A DNA stretch of 64,000 nt from contig NC_026656.2 of the NCBI RefSeq assembly GCF_000004075.3, positions 21,152,607 to 21,216,606 of the forward strand, written 5' to 3'. This stretch comes from Cucumis sativus. Its lineage: Eukaryota > Streptophyta > Magnoliopsida > Cucurbitales > Cucurbitaceae. The position numbers were made by a program, and so were the translations under genes. Below the pieces are notes generated by a model. The model did not search any database and had not been told where the DNA came from. It saw nothing but the letters and a program-made list of their open reading frames with translations. How positions within the stretch are numbered: the stretch's first letter is position 1; each line of letters opens with the position of its first letter. Shown here piece by piece: positions 1 through 12,209 of the stretch.

Positions 1-1968
1 ATATCGTGTATAGAATTAAAATGTTCTACTTTTTTACCTAGTTCGATCGTAACTTCACTCATTTTAAGTTTAAAATAAGAATAGAACATATTCTTTCCAC
101 CTTCGAGACTTTCGCAAGTTGTCACTACGTGTCTTTTTATATATGTTATATGGTTGCACAAAAATAAGCACTTGACACGATTTTTACATTGATTTTTCTC
201 TTTAGTTTTCAAGGTCTCGTGCTCTTCTCTCTAATAATGTCCATAGTTTGATATGTTTGCAATTCACTAGTTCTCAACTTAAGTTCTTTCATCTGCTCGT
301 TGTATGTGAGGGCAATAATTTGTACCAAAAATACATAAGCTAAAAAACTAATTGACCTAAATCAATTTTGTAGGACATTTAAAATTTGCAAGTTGAAAGA
401 TAGTTGTGACATGATACCAATACAATAAATTATATCTAAAATTATATAAAAAGAAGTACTAGCATGTGTACATTCATTATAGATCCCCTAAAACAAGCTC
501 CAAAAGGAGTCACAATTAGGGTTTTTTCTCTCAAAATACTCAATATATATATACCTCCTAAATTGCACAACAAGAGCAAATGGACATAGTAAATTTATAA
601 TATTGTAACATCCAAGTATCAATTAAAATTTATGGTAACGAGGACTTATAAATAAATCTTACTTAAAACATCAAATTAGTTATACTAATATGACCATGAT
701 GTTGTAACCAACTCGCATACTTTCTTTTACCACTAGTACTCTTTTATTCTATGTTTGAAAACCATTTAAGTTTTTGTTACTAGTCTATAAAAATAAATCT
801 TATAAATGTTTGTGATAATTTTTTTTGTTATCTACTTTTTATAAATATTTTGGAAAGGCACTTTTTATAAATATTTTCAAAAACCAAGTCAAATTTTAAA
901 ATTAATTAAAAAAAAAAGTAGTTTTAAAAATGTTGTTTTTGAAACAAGACTAATACTCTATTAACAACTCAATAAAATATTTATCGTGCATCGTGGGAAC
1001 AAACAACTTCATTACAAACATGAGGTATAAAAGACATACTTGTAATTTGAAAGTGTTGTATCCAATCAACGATCTCATATAAAACGACATAAATGGAGTG
1101 TTTTGAGACTAAAAGTTAACAATATTATTGAAAATAAAAAAATGTTGAACAATGTGTCCAATTGATAACAAAACAAAAAATGAATTTACTAAAAGTGAAA
1201 AAGGATAAAAAGAAAATAGAAATTTAAAAACTGCCCAAACAAAATGAGTTTAAAATTATCTAAGTTCAAAAGGTGGAGTTGATATACACAAACACCCCAG
1301 GGTTGAATTGTCATGAGATTGTTATCAGTAATCACACTAACTAAAGGTTGAATAATACGATTCAATGGCTATCTTTGAAAGTCCCATTTGAAGTAAAATC
1401 GTCAAAACTCACCGCAACGATCTTCAAGACTATCCCATTAGAGTTCCAAAGAACCAAACCCACATCCCTAAAATTTAGGGTATTGTATTTAAAAAGATGC
1501 AAACCCAAATAACAAACGAAATAGTTACAAACGACCTCTTAGATTTCATTTTGGTATTGCAATTGGCCTGACTGTTCTAAAGAAAGAAAAATTTGGAAAT
1601 ACTGAAGCAGTTTGAAGAAAAATGTGGAAAGCCACCGGAAGTTGCCGCCCCGTCGAAAGATTTTCCGGTCGATTTCCTTTTCCTTTGTATTACGCTTTAG
1701 GGTTCCTTTTGCTAAGGGTCAATTCCGACATTTCATTGGCCAATTTGTTCAAAAAATTTGATCTTGAAAATTGTCCAATACTCTTTTTAATCCTCTTGTC
1801 ATATTCCCAATAGTTTGTACAGTTGTAAGAAGTACAGAGACAAGAAACAAAGCAAAATCACGTAGTCATGGGCACGAAGACCGCTTTGCTCTCAGTCAAT
1901 ATTCCACCATAAATTATTACTTCACTCCTAAACCTTACTCAAGAAGCTATCCACCCATACCCATCAGC
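1..1968. other. Intergenic, upstream of RDR6
   Basis: This AT-rich stretch has no open reading frame that resembles a protein. A GC-richer patch at about 1620-1720 carries a 63-codon frame with no recognisable motif. It may be the leader of an undetected transcript or chance. The last few hundred bases are the likely RDR6 promoter. Confidence 0.5.
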
Positions 1969-1980
1969 TTATATATTTAA
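1969..1980 (+). promoter_or_regulatory. Putative TATA box of RDR6
   Basis: A TTATATATTTAA stretch lies about 35 bases before a pyrimidine/CA-rich point near 2005, where an RDR6 leader could start. The assignment rests on position and sequence only. Confidence 0.4.
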
Positions 1981-2079
1981 AATCTTAATGTTCTCATTCT
2001 TCAGCAATCTGCAAAGATTTCTGATTCTTGGGAGTATCAGTTAGAGGAACCAAAATTCGCAAGTTATTGTTTCTTTGAG

Positions 2080-2566
2080 GTTAGTCGTTTCAATTTATCA
2101 AGAATGTCATTTCTTTTTCACTTTAAGAATTTGGGGTTTTTTGATATTGTTTGAAACTCTGTTTGGGAAAATGTGGGGTAAGGAATGGGTGAAACTGTTT
2201 GATGTTTATCATCTCATGGGTTTGGTAGATAAAAATTTACGTTTCTCCCTATTTAGCCTACTTCACAACCGCGGGGGGGCAGTTTTTGGAAATTTTGCCC
2301 TGTATGTATGACTTTACAAGAATCAGATAAGTTCAAAAGAATACAAGAAATCTGTTATGGGCAAATATTACTGAGAACTTGAGGATGAACTTCAACACTC
2401 AGTTTTCTGGAGTTGTTGATAGAACGGTTTTTTATTATTGTTTCATTATTTTATTTTACTTATGTATTCTGTGCTCATCAACTTAAGATTTTGTTTATAA
2501 AAGAAAACCTCTCAACTAATTTATTGAGTATTATGAGGAATTTAAATTGCCTTCTATTTTTCTCAG
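2080..2566 (+). other. Inferred 5'-UTR intron of RDR6
   Basis: A donor GAG|GTTAGT at 2079/2080 and an acceptor after a T-rich tract ending CAG at 2566 bracket a region full of stop codons. The acceptor lies 12 bases before the RDR6 ATG. Splicing would give a short leader without upstream ATGs. Arabidopsis RDR6 is, from memory, also reported with a leader intron. Inferred, not proven. Confidence 0.45.
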
Positions 2567-2578
2567 TCAGAGAAATAA

Positions 2579-5500
2579 ATGGGGTCAGAAGAAGGTGAAA
2601 AGATAGTGGTAACTCAAGTCAGCTTTGGCGGATTTGACAGTGATGTTAAAGCTAGAGATCTTATGAGTTATCTGGAATCTGAGATTGGGCTTGTGGACAG
2701 ATGTAGATTGAAAACTTCATGGACTCCTCCAGAATCGTACCCAGATTTTGAAGTCAGCAATGTTGCTAATGTTATAAAATCTGATGATTACAAGAAGGTG
2801 GTGCCTCATGCATTTGTACATTTTGTCTCACCTGACTCTGCTGCTGAGGCTCTACATGCTGCAGGTCGTGGTGAGCTTATTTTTAATGATAAATTGTTGA
2901 AGGCGAGTTTGGGGCCTGAGAGTCCTTTTCATATAAATCAGAGGCGAAGGACTAAGGTTCCCTTTAAGTTATCTGATGTGCAAGTTGATATAGGGAACTT
3001 AACTTGTCATGATGGGTTTTCAGTTGCTTGGAGAGGGCCTTCGAGTGGAATGGATTTTCTAGTGGATCCCTTTGATGGAACCTGTAAATTTTGTTTCACG
3101 AAGGATACTGCATTCTCTTTTAAAGATAACAACAAGCATACATTTTTGAAGTGTGATTACAAAATGGAGTTCATAGTGAGGGACATTAATCAGATCACAA
3201 GATATACGGATACTTCATGTTATGTTATTCTCTTGCAGCTTACAGCATCACCCTGCATTTGGTATAGAACAGCAGATGATGATATTGCCAAATTAGTTCC
3301 ATATGATTTGTTGGACGATGATGATCCATGGATCCGGACAACAGATTTCACGATTAGTGGAGCTATTGGTCGTTGTAATACTTTCAGAGTTTCAGTCCCA
3401 CCCCGCTATGGCATCAAGCTGAATAATGCCATGAATTATTTAAAAGAACAAAGAGTGCACCAGGTCTCCCTCAACCGGCCTCCCAAGATCCTGAATGAAC
3501 CAGATTATGGTGTGCAAATGACTGATCACTTCTTTTGCATCCTTTATAAAAAAGACATATCCTTTGAGATATTATTTCTGGTAAATGCCGTAATGCACAA
3601 AGGGATAATCAACCAGCACCAAATGTCTGATAGATTTTTTGATTTGCTAAGAAACCAGCCCAATGAAGTTAATTTGGCTGCTTTAAGTCATATTCATGCT
3701 TTTAGACGTCCTGTATTGGATGCCTGTAAGAAGCTAAAACTTGTACAAGAATGGTTGTTGAAGAACCCTACACTTTTGAAAAGATCTAAAGAGCTGGTAG
3801 ATATTGTTGAAATCAGGAGACTAGTAATAACTCCTTCAAAAGCATATTGCTTTCCACCTGAAGTTGAACTGTCCAATAGGGTTTTGAGAAGATACAAGGA
3901 TGTTGCCGATAGGTTCCTCAGGGTTACCTTCATGGATGAAGGCATGAAGAAAATCAATTCACACGTTTATACCTATTATGTTGCCCCTATAGTAAAGGAA
4001 ATTACTTCAAGCTCCTTTCCCCAGAAGACTAAAATATTTGCAAGGATGAAACATATTCTGAAACATGGATTTCACTTGTGTGGTAGGAAATACTCCTTTT
4101 TGGCGTATTCATCCAACCAACTGAGGGACCAATCAGCTTGGTTTTTTGCTGAATGCAAAAGTATAAGTGTTGATGCTATTTTGGGTTGGATGGGAAAATT
4201 TACCAATAAAAATGTTGCAAAGTGTGCTGCTAGAATTGGTCAGTGCTTTTCATCTACTTATGCAACAATTGAAGTTCCAAGAAACATGGTCAATCATGAT
4301 CTTTCTGATGTTGAGAGGAATGGATATGTTTTCTCTGATGGGATTGGAACCATTACTCCTGATCTTGCGCAGGAAGTTGCAGACAAACTAAAAATGGATG
4401 GGAGCCCGCCCTGCGCTTACCAAATTAGATATGCAGGTTACAAAGGTGTTGTTGCCACTTGGCCATCCAAGAAGGACGGAATCAGACTTGCTTTAAGGCC
4501 AAGCATGAATAAATTTGAATCAAATCATAGAATCTTGGAGATCTGTTCATGGACTAGATTTCAGCCAGGTTTTCTTAATAGGCAGATTATAACCCTCCTT
4601 TCTACACTAAGTGTCCCTGATGAAATTTTCTGGAGTATGCAGGAGACTATGATTTCAAAACTGGATAGAATGATCACCGATACAGATGTGGCGTTTGAAG
4701 TTCTCACTGCATCCTGTGCCGAGCAAGGAAATGCAGCGGCAATTATGTTGAGTGCTGGTTTTGAACCTCGAACCGAACCTCATCTAAGGGGCATGCTAAT
4801 GTGTATAAGAGCAGCACAGCTGTGGGGCCTTCGGGAAAAAGCAAGGATTTTTGTTACTGAGGGGAGGTGGTGTATGGGGTGTTTCGACGAGAGCGGCGTG
4901 TTACAAGAAGGTCAATGCTTCATCCAAGTATCCACTCCATTGCTTGAGAAGTGTTTCTCCAAGCATGGGTCTCTCTTTGCTGAGACAAAGAACAATCTTA
5001 CTGTAGTAAGAGGGACTGTAGTCATAGCCAAAAATCCGTGCCTTCATCCAGGAGATGTGAGAATTCTTGAAGCAGTTGATGCTCCCGAGTTGCATCATTT
5101 GTACGATTGCCTCGTGTTTCCTCGAAATGGTGAACGGCCCCATACCAATGAAGCTTCTGGAAGTGATTTGGATGGGGATCTCTACTTCACTACTTGGGAT
5201 GGAAATCTTATTCCACCTAGTAAAAAAAGTTGGCCACCTATGGAGTATGCTCCAGCGGAAGTAAAGACTCTTCAACGTAAAATTACTCGATGGGTATTGT
5301 CCTCCAATTCAACTTTTTTTACCCTATGGTTGTTCTTCATTACCTGCATGCATTATTCTTTAATTCTTCCTGGACTCTTAAATAACTTCTTTACATGAAC
5401 TAGAATGCCTACTCTGTTTCTTTTATTATTTATTGATATTCTTTTTTCTTCATTATTTCTTCGTATTTATCTTATCTTATCATTTTATTGTATTTATCTT

Positions 5501-6391
5501 ATCATTTTATAGGATATAATGGAGTTCTTTGCGAAAAATATGATCAATGAGAGTCTGGGGACGATATGCAATGCGCATGTTGTTCATGCTGACCGCAGCA
5601 AGCATGGAGCTTTGGATGAGAACTGTATACAATTATCTGAATTAGCTGCCACAGCTGTTGATTTCCCCAAGACAGGGAAGCTCGTGACCATGCCTCCCCA
5701 TTTAAAACCAAAACTATATCCAGATTTTATGGGAAAGGAAGCTACTCAATCATACAAGTCCACCAAAATTCTAGGAAAAATGTACCGCCGAATTAGAGAT
5801 GCATATGATGATGATGATATGATCACATCACGTGAGCTAAATTTTACTCCTGGCGATGTCCATTACGATGTAGACCTCGAAGTGGCAGGAGCAGAAGATT
5901 TCATTGCAGAAGCATGGGATCAAAAATGCTCATACGATGGTCAGCTGAGCGGTTTACTGGGACAATATAAAGTTAATAGGGAAGAAGAGATTGTCACTGG
6001 ACATATTTGGTCCATGCCAAAGTATGTTAGTAGGAAGCAAGGAGAGCTGAAGGAGAAGCTTAAACATTCTTATAGCACTCTTAAGAAAGACTTCAGGCAA
6101 GTTTTTGAGAATCTTGGGCCAGAGTTTGAGCAACTCACTTGTGATGAAAGGAATGCACTGTATGAAAAAAAGGCATCTGCCTGGTATCAGGTGGCATACC
6201 ATCCAACTTGGTTGAAGAAATCATTGGAGCTGCGAGAACCCGACGCTCCTGAGGCCGTCCCGATGTTAAGCTTTCCTTGGATTGCTGCCGATTATCTTGC
6301 ACGAATCAAAATCAAATGCAGGCGGACGAAAAGTTTTGACCCAACAAAGCCGATTAACTCTTTGGCAAGTTATCTCTCTGATCGAATGTGA
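2579..6391 (+). CDS. RDR6: RNA-dependent RNA polymerase 6 (RDR6/SGS2/SDE1)
   Basis: Copies single-stranded RNA into dsRNA for DCL2/DCL4, feeding trans-acting siRNA production, post-transcriptional silencing and antiviral defence, together with SGS3. Two coding exons: 2579-5293 and 5513-6391, with the donor after the Trp codon 905 and the acceptor before Asp-Ile. The product is 1197 aa; Arabidopsis RDR6 is about 1196. The N-terminus (MGSEEGEKIVVTQVSFGGF) and C-terminus (LARIKIKCRRTKSFDPTKP) match RDR6 rather than RDR1 or RDR2, which are shorter. An RRM-like N-terminal region covers about residues 10-110. The catalytic DLDGD is at 863-867, inside NEASGSDLDGDLYF; the Ala in NEASG is the RDR6 form, whereas RDR1/RDR2 have NECSG. 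The reading frame is intact. The start is the first ATG after the inferred leader intron. Confidence 0.95.
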
Positions 6392-7250
6392 ACATCCGAA
6401 TGGCTCTCGCACTTTTGTAGCTGATTTAGATAATCTGGTTGCAAGACCACTCTGCCAGTATAGAACATGATTGTTATGTAAACTTGTTGTAGCTTGTAAT
6501 GTAGCAGTAGCAGTATCGGGTTGGATTGTACTATAAATTTCGAGGTGTTCCTTGAAACAATATTGTCATTTATATTTCTGAAGATTCAAAATGTTTGTAT
6601 TAAAGGGGTAAACTATTTTTTCCTTTTTTTTTCTTTCCTAACGTTTTTGAACTTTTCTTTGCCAAAAAAATAAATGCAACCTATAATTCACTCAAGTATT
6701 GCTCTTTATTTGCGATCAACATGTACAAACTAGCTGCAATTTTATAGGATTTAATCTAGAGTATGACAAGCCAATGTGTGTCAAGAAGCAAATGTTTGTT
6801 AGTTTTGAAATGAGTGATCTGTTGAGATCCTAACTCTCATTATGCTCATCATCGCACCATCAAAGGCTATAATTTTCGTTTAGCATACTAACAAATTTCT
6901 TCGTTAAACTTTTTTGAAACAATCGTCAAAAGTTGTTGTGAAATATATATATTGAATTTACACGGTGGAAACGAAAGGTTTTCTGTTAAAACGAGAGAAA
7001 AAGAAAAAGAAAAGATGTTTGAAAATTGCAGAAAAGGGAGGGAAATAGAGTTGGAGTAGCAATGGCGGCAAAAGCTATGGGAGGAAGAAGAAAAACCCCA
7101 AAACAGGTAATCTTCTCATTTGGATTTCCCCCATCTTCACATTCTCCTAAGAATACCGTTGCCGCGAACCAAAATCTATTCCATCAAGGCTCTTCTCTTT
7201 CTTCAATTAAAAATCTATGAAGATGCTCTTCTTCCCATTTCATTTTCCAT
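6392..7250. other. RDR6 3' UTR and RDR6-PLD intergenic region
   Basis: The first 150-200 bases are probable RDR6 3' UTR. The rest is AT-rich. A short frame starting ATGGCGGCAAAAGC at 7062 ends at a good donor (CAG|GTAATC, 7106/7107) and may be an alternative leader exon of the downstream PLD gene. No independent gene is supported. Confidence 0.4.
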
Positions 7251-7260
7251 TTTATATATA
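7251..7260 (+). promoter_or_regulatory. Putative TATA box of the PLD alpha gene
   Basis: TTTATATATA lies about 110 bases upstream of the PLD start codon at 7372, leaving room for a leader of roughly 80 bases. Assigned by position and sequence only. Confidence 0.4.
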
Positions 7261-7371
7261 TGAATCTACGCCGTCTCATATGGAAGAATATCCGAGTTTT
7301 CCTGTTTTTTCGACGTATTTTCTGGGAAAAGCAGGAATCCTTTTCTCTTTCATCTCTGTTGCAAGAGGCAA

Positions 7372-10300
7372 ATGCCACGCTTGCTTCATGGGACGCTGCA
7401 TGCCGATATATATGAAATCGACAGGCTTCAAACTGGATTTCCTGTTTTCTGCGGGAAGGTATGCTTCAACAAGTTCCGTTGATTTTGATTCTATATCTCA
7501 TTTTTGTAGAATGTAATTAAAATATATTTCTCTTGTCTTGAACCAAACTTAACAAACAGCATATTCGATTGGTAATGAAATTGTTTTAGATGATGAGTGT
7601 TGTCCTCTAAGAAACACTTATAATGGAGAAAACATAGATTATCATGTTGACTTTATACATGCTGAAAATAACCTTGGTTAAATAAACATTTCCATGTCTT
7701 TGGAAGAGAAAAGGAGTTTAAGTGAAAAGGACTGGTTTATAAGAAACAAAAGCAGTTTAGTACCCAAATCTCTATGTTTCAAGATGAATTGAATTCCTTT
7801 TCAATTCTATTGCAAATTAAAAGAGTTTGGATGTCATTATGGCGTTGGTATGTTATTTATGGTGATGGCTTCATAGTGTGTTCTAACTCTAAGCTTGTTA
7901 TAATGAGTTCGCTGAATTTATTAGCTGACATTTCTTAGCGTCTTGAGTTTGTTATAAAATTTGGTGTAAAAGATTTGATACGATTTCTTTTATCTGCATT
8001 TTTGTGCATTGAAGTTCATCAATAATCTTAATTCTACAAAATTGTATTTACTACATTATTTGCAGTCTCTAACTGAGCTGAATTTTTCATTGCAGGACAA
8101 AAGGGTAAGAGTCTTTCTTTGTGAGATTACTTGAAAAAGTCAGGTTTTCATCCAATCCATCAATGCTCTAGTTAATTTTAGATTCATTTATCATATTTTT
8201 CCTCATGGATATCCAAGAATTCTGTCTGTTCTCAAACTCCTATGACGTAAATTTATCTTATAACTTAGCATTGGCCTGTGTCCTTTTATCTCTAAAATGT
8301 GTGGCTTGATATACTGTGCAAGGTTGATAATTAGAAATATAAATTACCTCTTTCCCAGTTGTGGTCCTGCTATGCTACAAAACTAGAAGAAAAAATTAGT
8401 GCAAAAATAAATAAATAAACATGTCAAAAAATGGCACAGGAAGCTGTTCCATTCCTGATATTTGAAGTTTTTTATATTTGTTCATTGTAACAATTGATTA
8501 ATATAATCATTAGGAGTAAGTTCCGTGATATGATTTCTATGGCCTGTTGGTTCTCTGAGTTTCTTATTTAGATAAAATTTGAATCCAGCAAAAGTATCAT
8601 TTCCACATAAATTGGAACTAAAACTCTTATGTTCAAAAACCATTAAGCTGGTGACTTTTGGGAAGAATAACCAACAATAAAAGCATCTTTACTGGCCTTA
8701 CATCTTCCTATAGAAGCTAGTTATTCTTTTAGGACCTCCTCATAATTGGAACTTAAGATCCTCTCTTGATAACTTTTACTTATCCTCACATTTTCATCTT
8801 CTTTTCATGTGAAAAGTCGACCAAAAAGTTTCTTGCTGGAGTGAAGAGATGCATCCTTTGTCGTCCTGAGGTATGTAAATTTTCGGTGAATGTAGCATTG
8901 TTTCGTGTCTTATCCTTTAACTGGGGTCTAATTTTTTGTTTGTCATTTCTTTTCTATATTCACTCAATATGGAGATTGTTGGATCTCGAATGTATGCAAC
9001 AGTCGATCTTGATAAGGCCAGAGTTGGTCGAACGAGAATAGTGGATCAGCCATACAATCCTCATTGGAATGATCATTTTCGTATATATTGTGCTCATACA
9101 GTGTCACATATTATATTCACAGTTAAAGATGGAGATTTCATTGGTGCAACATTAATTGGAAGAGCTTATGTGCCTGTTGAGGAAATCATCAAGGGATTTG
9201 TATATGAGAAATGGGTTGACATATTAGATGAAGACGGTAAGCCTTTATATGGTCGTTCTAGAATCCATGTAAAGTTGCAATTTTCAAGTGTTAATGAAGA
9301 CAGGAATTGGTCCCGAGGAATCTTGGATCCGAATTTTGAAGGTGTACCTTTCACATTCTTCAAACAAAGATGGGGTTGTAAAGTTTCTCTTTACCAGGAT
9401 GCCCATGTTTTAAACAACTTCCTTCCTCGGGTTGGTTTGTCAGGAGGGAATTTTCATGAAGTACACAGGTGTTGGGAGGACATTTTTGATGCAATTAGCA
9501 ACGCGAGACACTTGATTTACATAACTGGTTGGTCTGTGTATACAGAAATAACTTTGATCAGAGACCGAGAAAGAAGACAAACAGGAGATGATATTACTCT
9601 GGGACAACTGCTAAAGAAGAAGGCAGAAGAAGGTGTGACCGTTTTGCTTCTTGTTTGGGATGACAGGACTTCCATTGAAGTGTTCAAAAGAGATGGTTTG
9701 ATGGCAACTCACGATCAAGAAACTGCAGAATACTTCAGGAACTCGAAGGTACGTTGCGTTCTATGTCCACGGAGACCTGATGTAGGCAGAAGTACGATTC
9801 AGGGGTTTGAGACTGATACCATGTTTACTCACCACCAAAAAACAGTTGTGCTTGATAGTGAAATAGTTGGTGGAGGAACAGAAAAAAGAAGGATCATCAG
9901 TTTTGTTGGTGGCATTGATCTGTGTGATGGGAGATACGATACACCGCAGCACCCTTTGTTTTCAACTCTAGATTCAATCCACTATAACGATTTCCACCAG
10001 CCGAACTTTTCAGGCTCTTCAATTAGGAAAGGTGGTCCTCGAGAACCATGGCATGACATCCATTGCCGCCTAGAAGGGCCTGTTGCTTGGGATATTTTGT
10101 ACAATTTTGAGCAAAGATGGAGAAAGCAAGTTGGAAACAACTCGTTGATTCCAATGCAAAAGCTCGAAGAAATCATTACCCGCCCAGTAATGGTTTTACC
10201 AGCAGACGACCCTGACACGTGGAGTGTTCAAATATTTCGGTCTATTGATGGTGGTGCTGTAGATGGTTTTCCAGATACACCCGAAGTTGCATCCAAAATG

Positions 10301-11445
10301 AACCTTGTAACTGGAAAGAATAATGTTATAGATAGGAGTATTCAAGATGCTTATATTAATGCTATTCGCCGAGCAAAAAAGTTTATATACATTGAGAATC
10401 AATATTTCCTTGGAAGTTCTTATGGTTGGAAAGCAGCTGGTATAAGGGTAGAAGAAATCAATGCTTTGCATACTATTCCCAAGGAGATATCACTGAAGAT
10501 TGTAAGCAAGATTGAAGCCGGAGAGAGATTTACAGCATATGTTGTGATTCCAATGTGGCCAGAAGGTATTCCAGAGAGTGCTTCAGTTCAAGCTATATTA
10601 GATTGGCAAAGGAGAACATTAGACATGATGTACACAGATATAGCTCAAGCCCTTCGGAAGAAGGGTCTTGATGCAAATCCTAGAGATTACCTGACATTCT
10701 TCTGCCTTGGCAATCGAGAGAAGAAGAGAACTGGAGAATATATACCACCAGAGAAACCAGAGCCCAATTCGGATTATGCTCGGGCTCAAGAGCACCGACG
10801 TTTTATGATCTATGTTCACTCCAAAATGATGATAGGTAAGCTTAAGAGATTGACTTCTCTGCATCAGAACTCATTGAATTGACCTTCCTACTTGAAACAT
10901 GATAGAAAAATCTGGGTTTCATTGCATTACACCTTACCAAGCATTCTTATTTTGACATTTCAATAAAGGTATGTGATTATTTCTCTGTTTCATTTGTTCT
11001 CTGAATTTTAGTTGACGATGAGTACATAATTATTGGATCTGCCAACATCAACCAAAGATCAATGGATGGAGGAAGAGATTCTGAGATTGCAATGGGGGCT
11101 TTTCAACCTCGTCACTTGGCATCCAGTGAGCCAGCGAGAGGTCAAATCTACGGCTTCAGAGTGGCTCTATGGTACGAGCATCTTGGTCTGTTTGACAAAG
11201 TCTTCCATAACCCAGAGAGTGAAGACTGCATCCAATTCGTAAACAAGCTCGCTCAAGAGAACTGGCAATTTTACTCGGACGATACCTACGATGGCGATCT
11301 TCCTGGCCATTTGCTTTCCTATCCCATCCAAGTAGGCCCCAACGGATCGGTTTCGGCGCTGCCAAAGTTTGAATTTTTCCCTGACACGAAGGCTCGTGTT
11401 CTTGGCCAACTATCCGAGTATCTACCCCCAATCCTCACCACTTGA
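7372..11445 (+). CDS. PLDA: Phospholipase D alpha-type (C2-PLD)
   Basis: Hydrolyses membrane phospholipids such as phosphatidylcholine to phosphatidic acid and the free head group, a lipid signal in ABA, wounding and drought responses. Four coding exons: 7372-7458, 8817-8870, 8975-10835 and 11012-11445, all phase-consistent, giving 811 aa (plant PLD alphas run about 807-813). Exon 1 encodes the C2 opening, with [16 protein letters not shown], the alpha-class signature. Exon 2 encodes only 18 residues of a C2 loop. Both catalytic HxKxxxxD motifs are present: HQKTVVLD at 334-341 and HSKMMIVD at 662-669, the latter split by the last intron. The C-terminus ends LPPILTT as in PLD alpha 1. The start is the only ATG that leads into the C2 strand. 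Intron 1 is long (1358 nt). The exact alpha isoform cannot be told by eye. Confidence 0.93.
7459..8816 (+). other. Intron 1 of the PLD alpha gene
   Basis: Bounded by AAG|GTATGC and a tract ending GAAAAG|TCG. It is AT-rich and contains no second gene. A TTGCAG|GACAAAAGG|GTAAGA stretch at 8091-8111 looks like a possible 9-nt micro-exon. Its inclusion would add three codons in phase, but the family does not need it, so it was left out of the model. Confidence 0.7.
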
Positions 11446-12085
11446 CGACATGTCGTGATTTAATCATCTCGTCGTACCTAGGATTGATTGGTCAAAAGAT
11501 GTAAATATGTTGTGTCGGTAAAGATTTGATCTTTTGATGACTTGATTGATGTTAAATTGTTTCATTATTCTCAGAACAAAAAGGGAAAGTAAGAAATTGG
11601 AAAAATGCATACATACAGAAGAGAAATGGGTCATTATAAGAAAAAAGAATAACTTTTATAAACTTCAAATATTGGAATATATTCTCAACTTTGACCTGCG
11701 TTTTACTCCTTTACCCTTCTTTTGTTTTTTGTTTTTTGTTTTTTGTTTTGTGGTTTTTGTTTTTGTTTTTGTTTTTTTTGCTTTTCCCTCTTACCATTGC
11801 TGAAGAACATACCAGATTAGAAAATGGACAATGAATTGACTCTGTTTTCCACTTGGTAAGGAGCCATCCTTATTCAATGGGTTATTTATTTCGACCCTTC
11901 TAAAATAATCTTCGACTGTGGACATTATTCGAAGGCTTCTCCCTTTCACGGAAAACACAATCAAGTGAGGTTTGGGGAGTTTACATGATTTTTAACGTCG
12001 TAAGCCATAGAGATTGGCCATTGAGTTTTTCAAAGTTGTCTTTCCTTTATTGCTTACTGGTTTTTTTTCGTGCGATTCACTGTGC
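11446..12085. other. PLD 3' flank and intergenic
   Basis: PLD 3' UTR, followed at 11718-11780 by a low-complexity run of GTTTTTT units. No coding potential was recognised. Confidence 0.5.
11718..11780. repeat. GT6-type low-complexity tandem repeat
   Basis: Repeated units of G plus five to six T, visible directly. Probably replication slippage. Confidence 0.7.
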
Positions 12086-12209
12086 AGGAACTTTAAGCCT
12101 CTCCCCACCAGGATTTAGTGCTCTTCTTCGGACAATTTTGCTTGGAGACGCGTTAATGCATTATCCAGGAATATTTGGCTTGTGCTTTAACAGATTATAA
12201 CAGATGAGG
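12086..12209 (+). other. Candidate leader exon of the Gag1-like gene, with a 14-codon uORF
   Basis: The segment is flanked by CTGTGCAG|GAAC upstream and by ATGAG|GTGAGT downstream, both good splice signals. It holds an ATG at 12157 reading MHYPGIFGLCFNRL followed by stop. No phase-compatible coding join to the exon at 13769 was found, so it is best read as non-coding leader. Its link to the gene is inferred from position. Confidence 0.35.

Noticed and set aside
5294-5398. Extension of the RDR6 first exon to the stop at 5398
   Set aside because: The added residues are hydrophobic and unlike the family. A donor at 5294 joins 5513 in phase and restores the expected DIxxFF region at the right spacing.
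2579-6391. RDR1 or RDR2 identity for the polymerase gene
   Set aside because: Those proteins are about 1110-1130 aa with NECSG before the catalytic motif and different N-termini. This one is 1197 aa with NEASG and an RDR6-type N-terminus.
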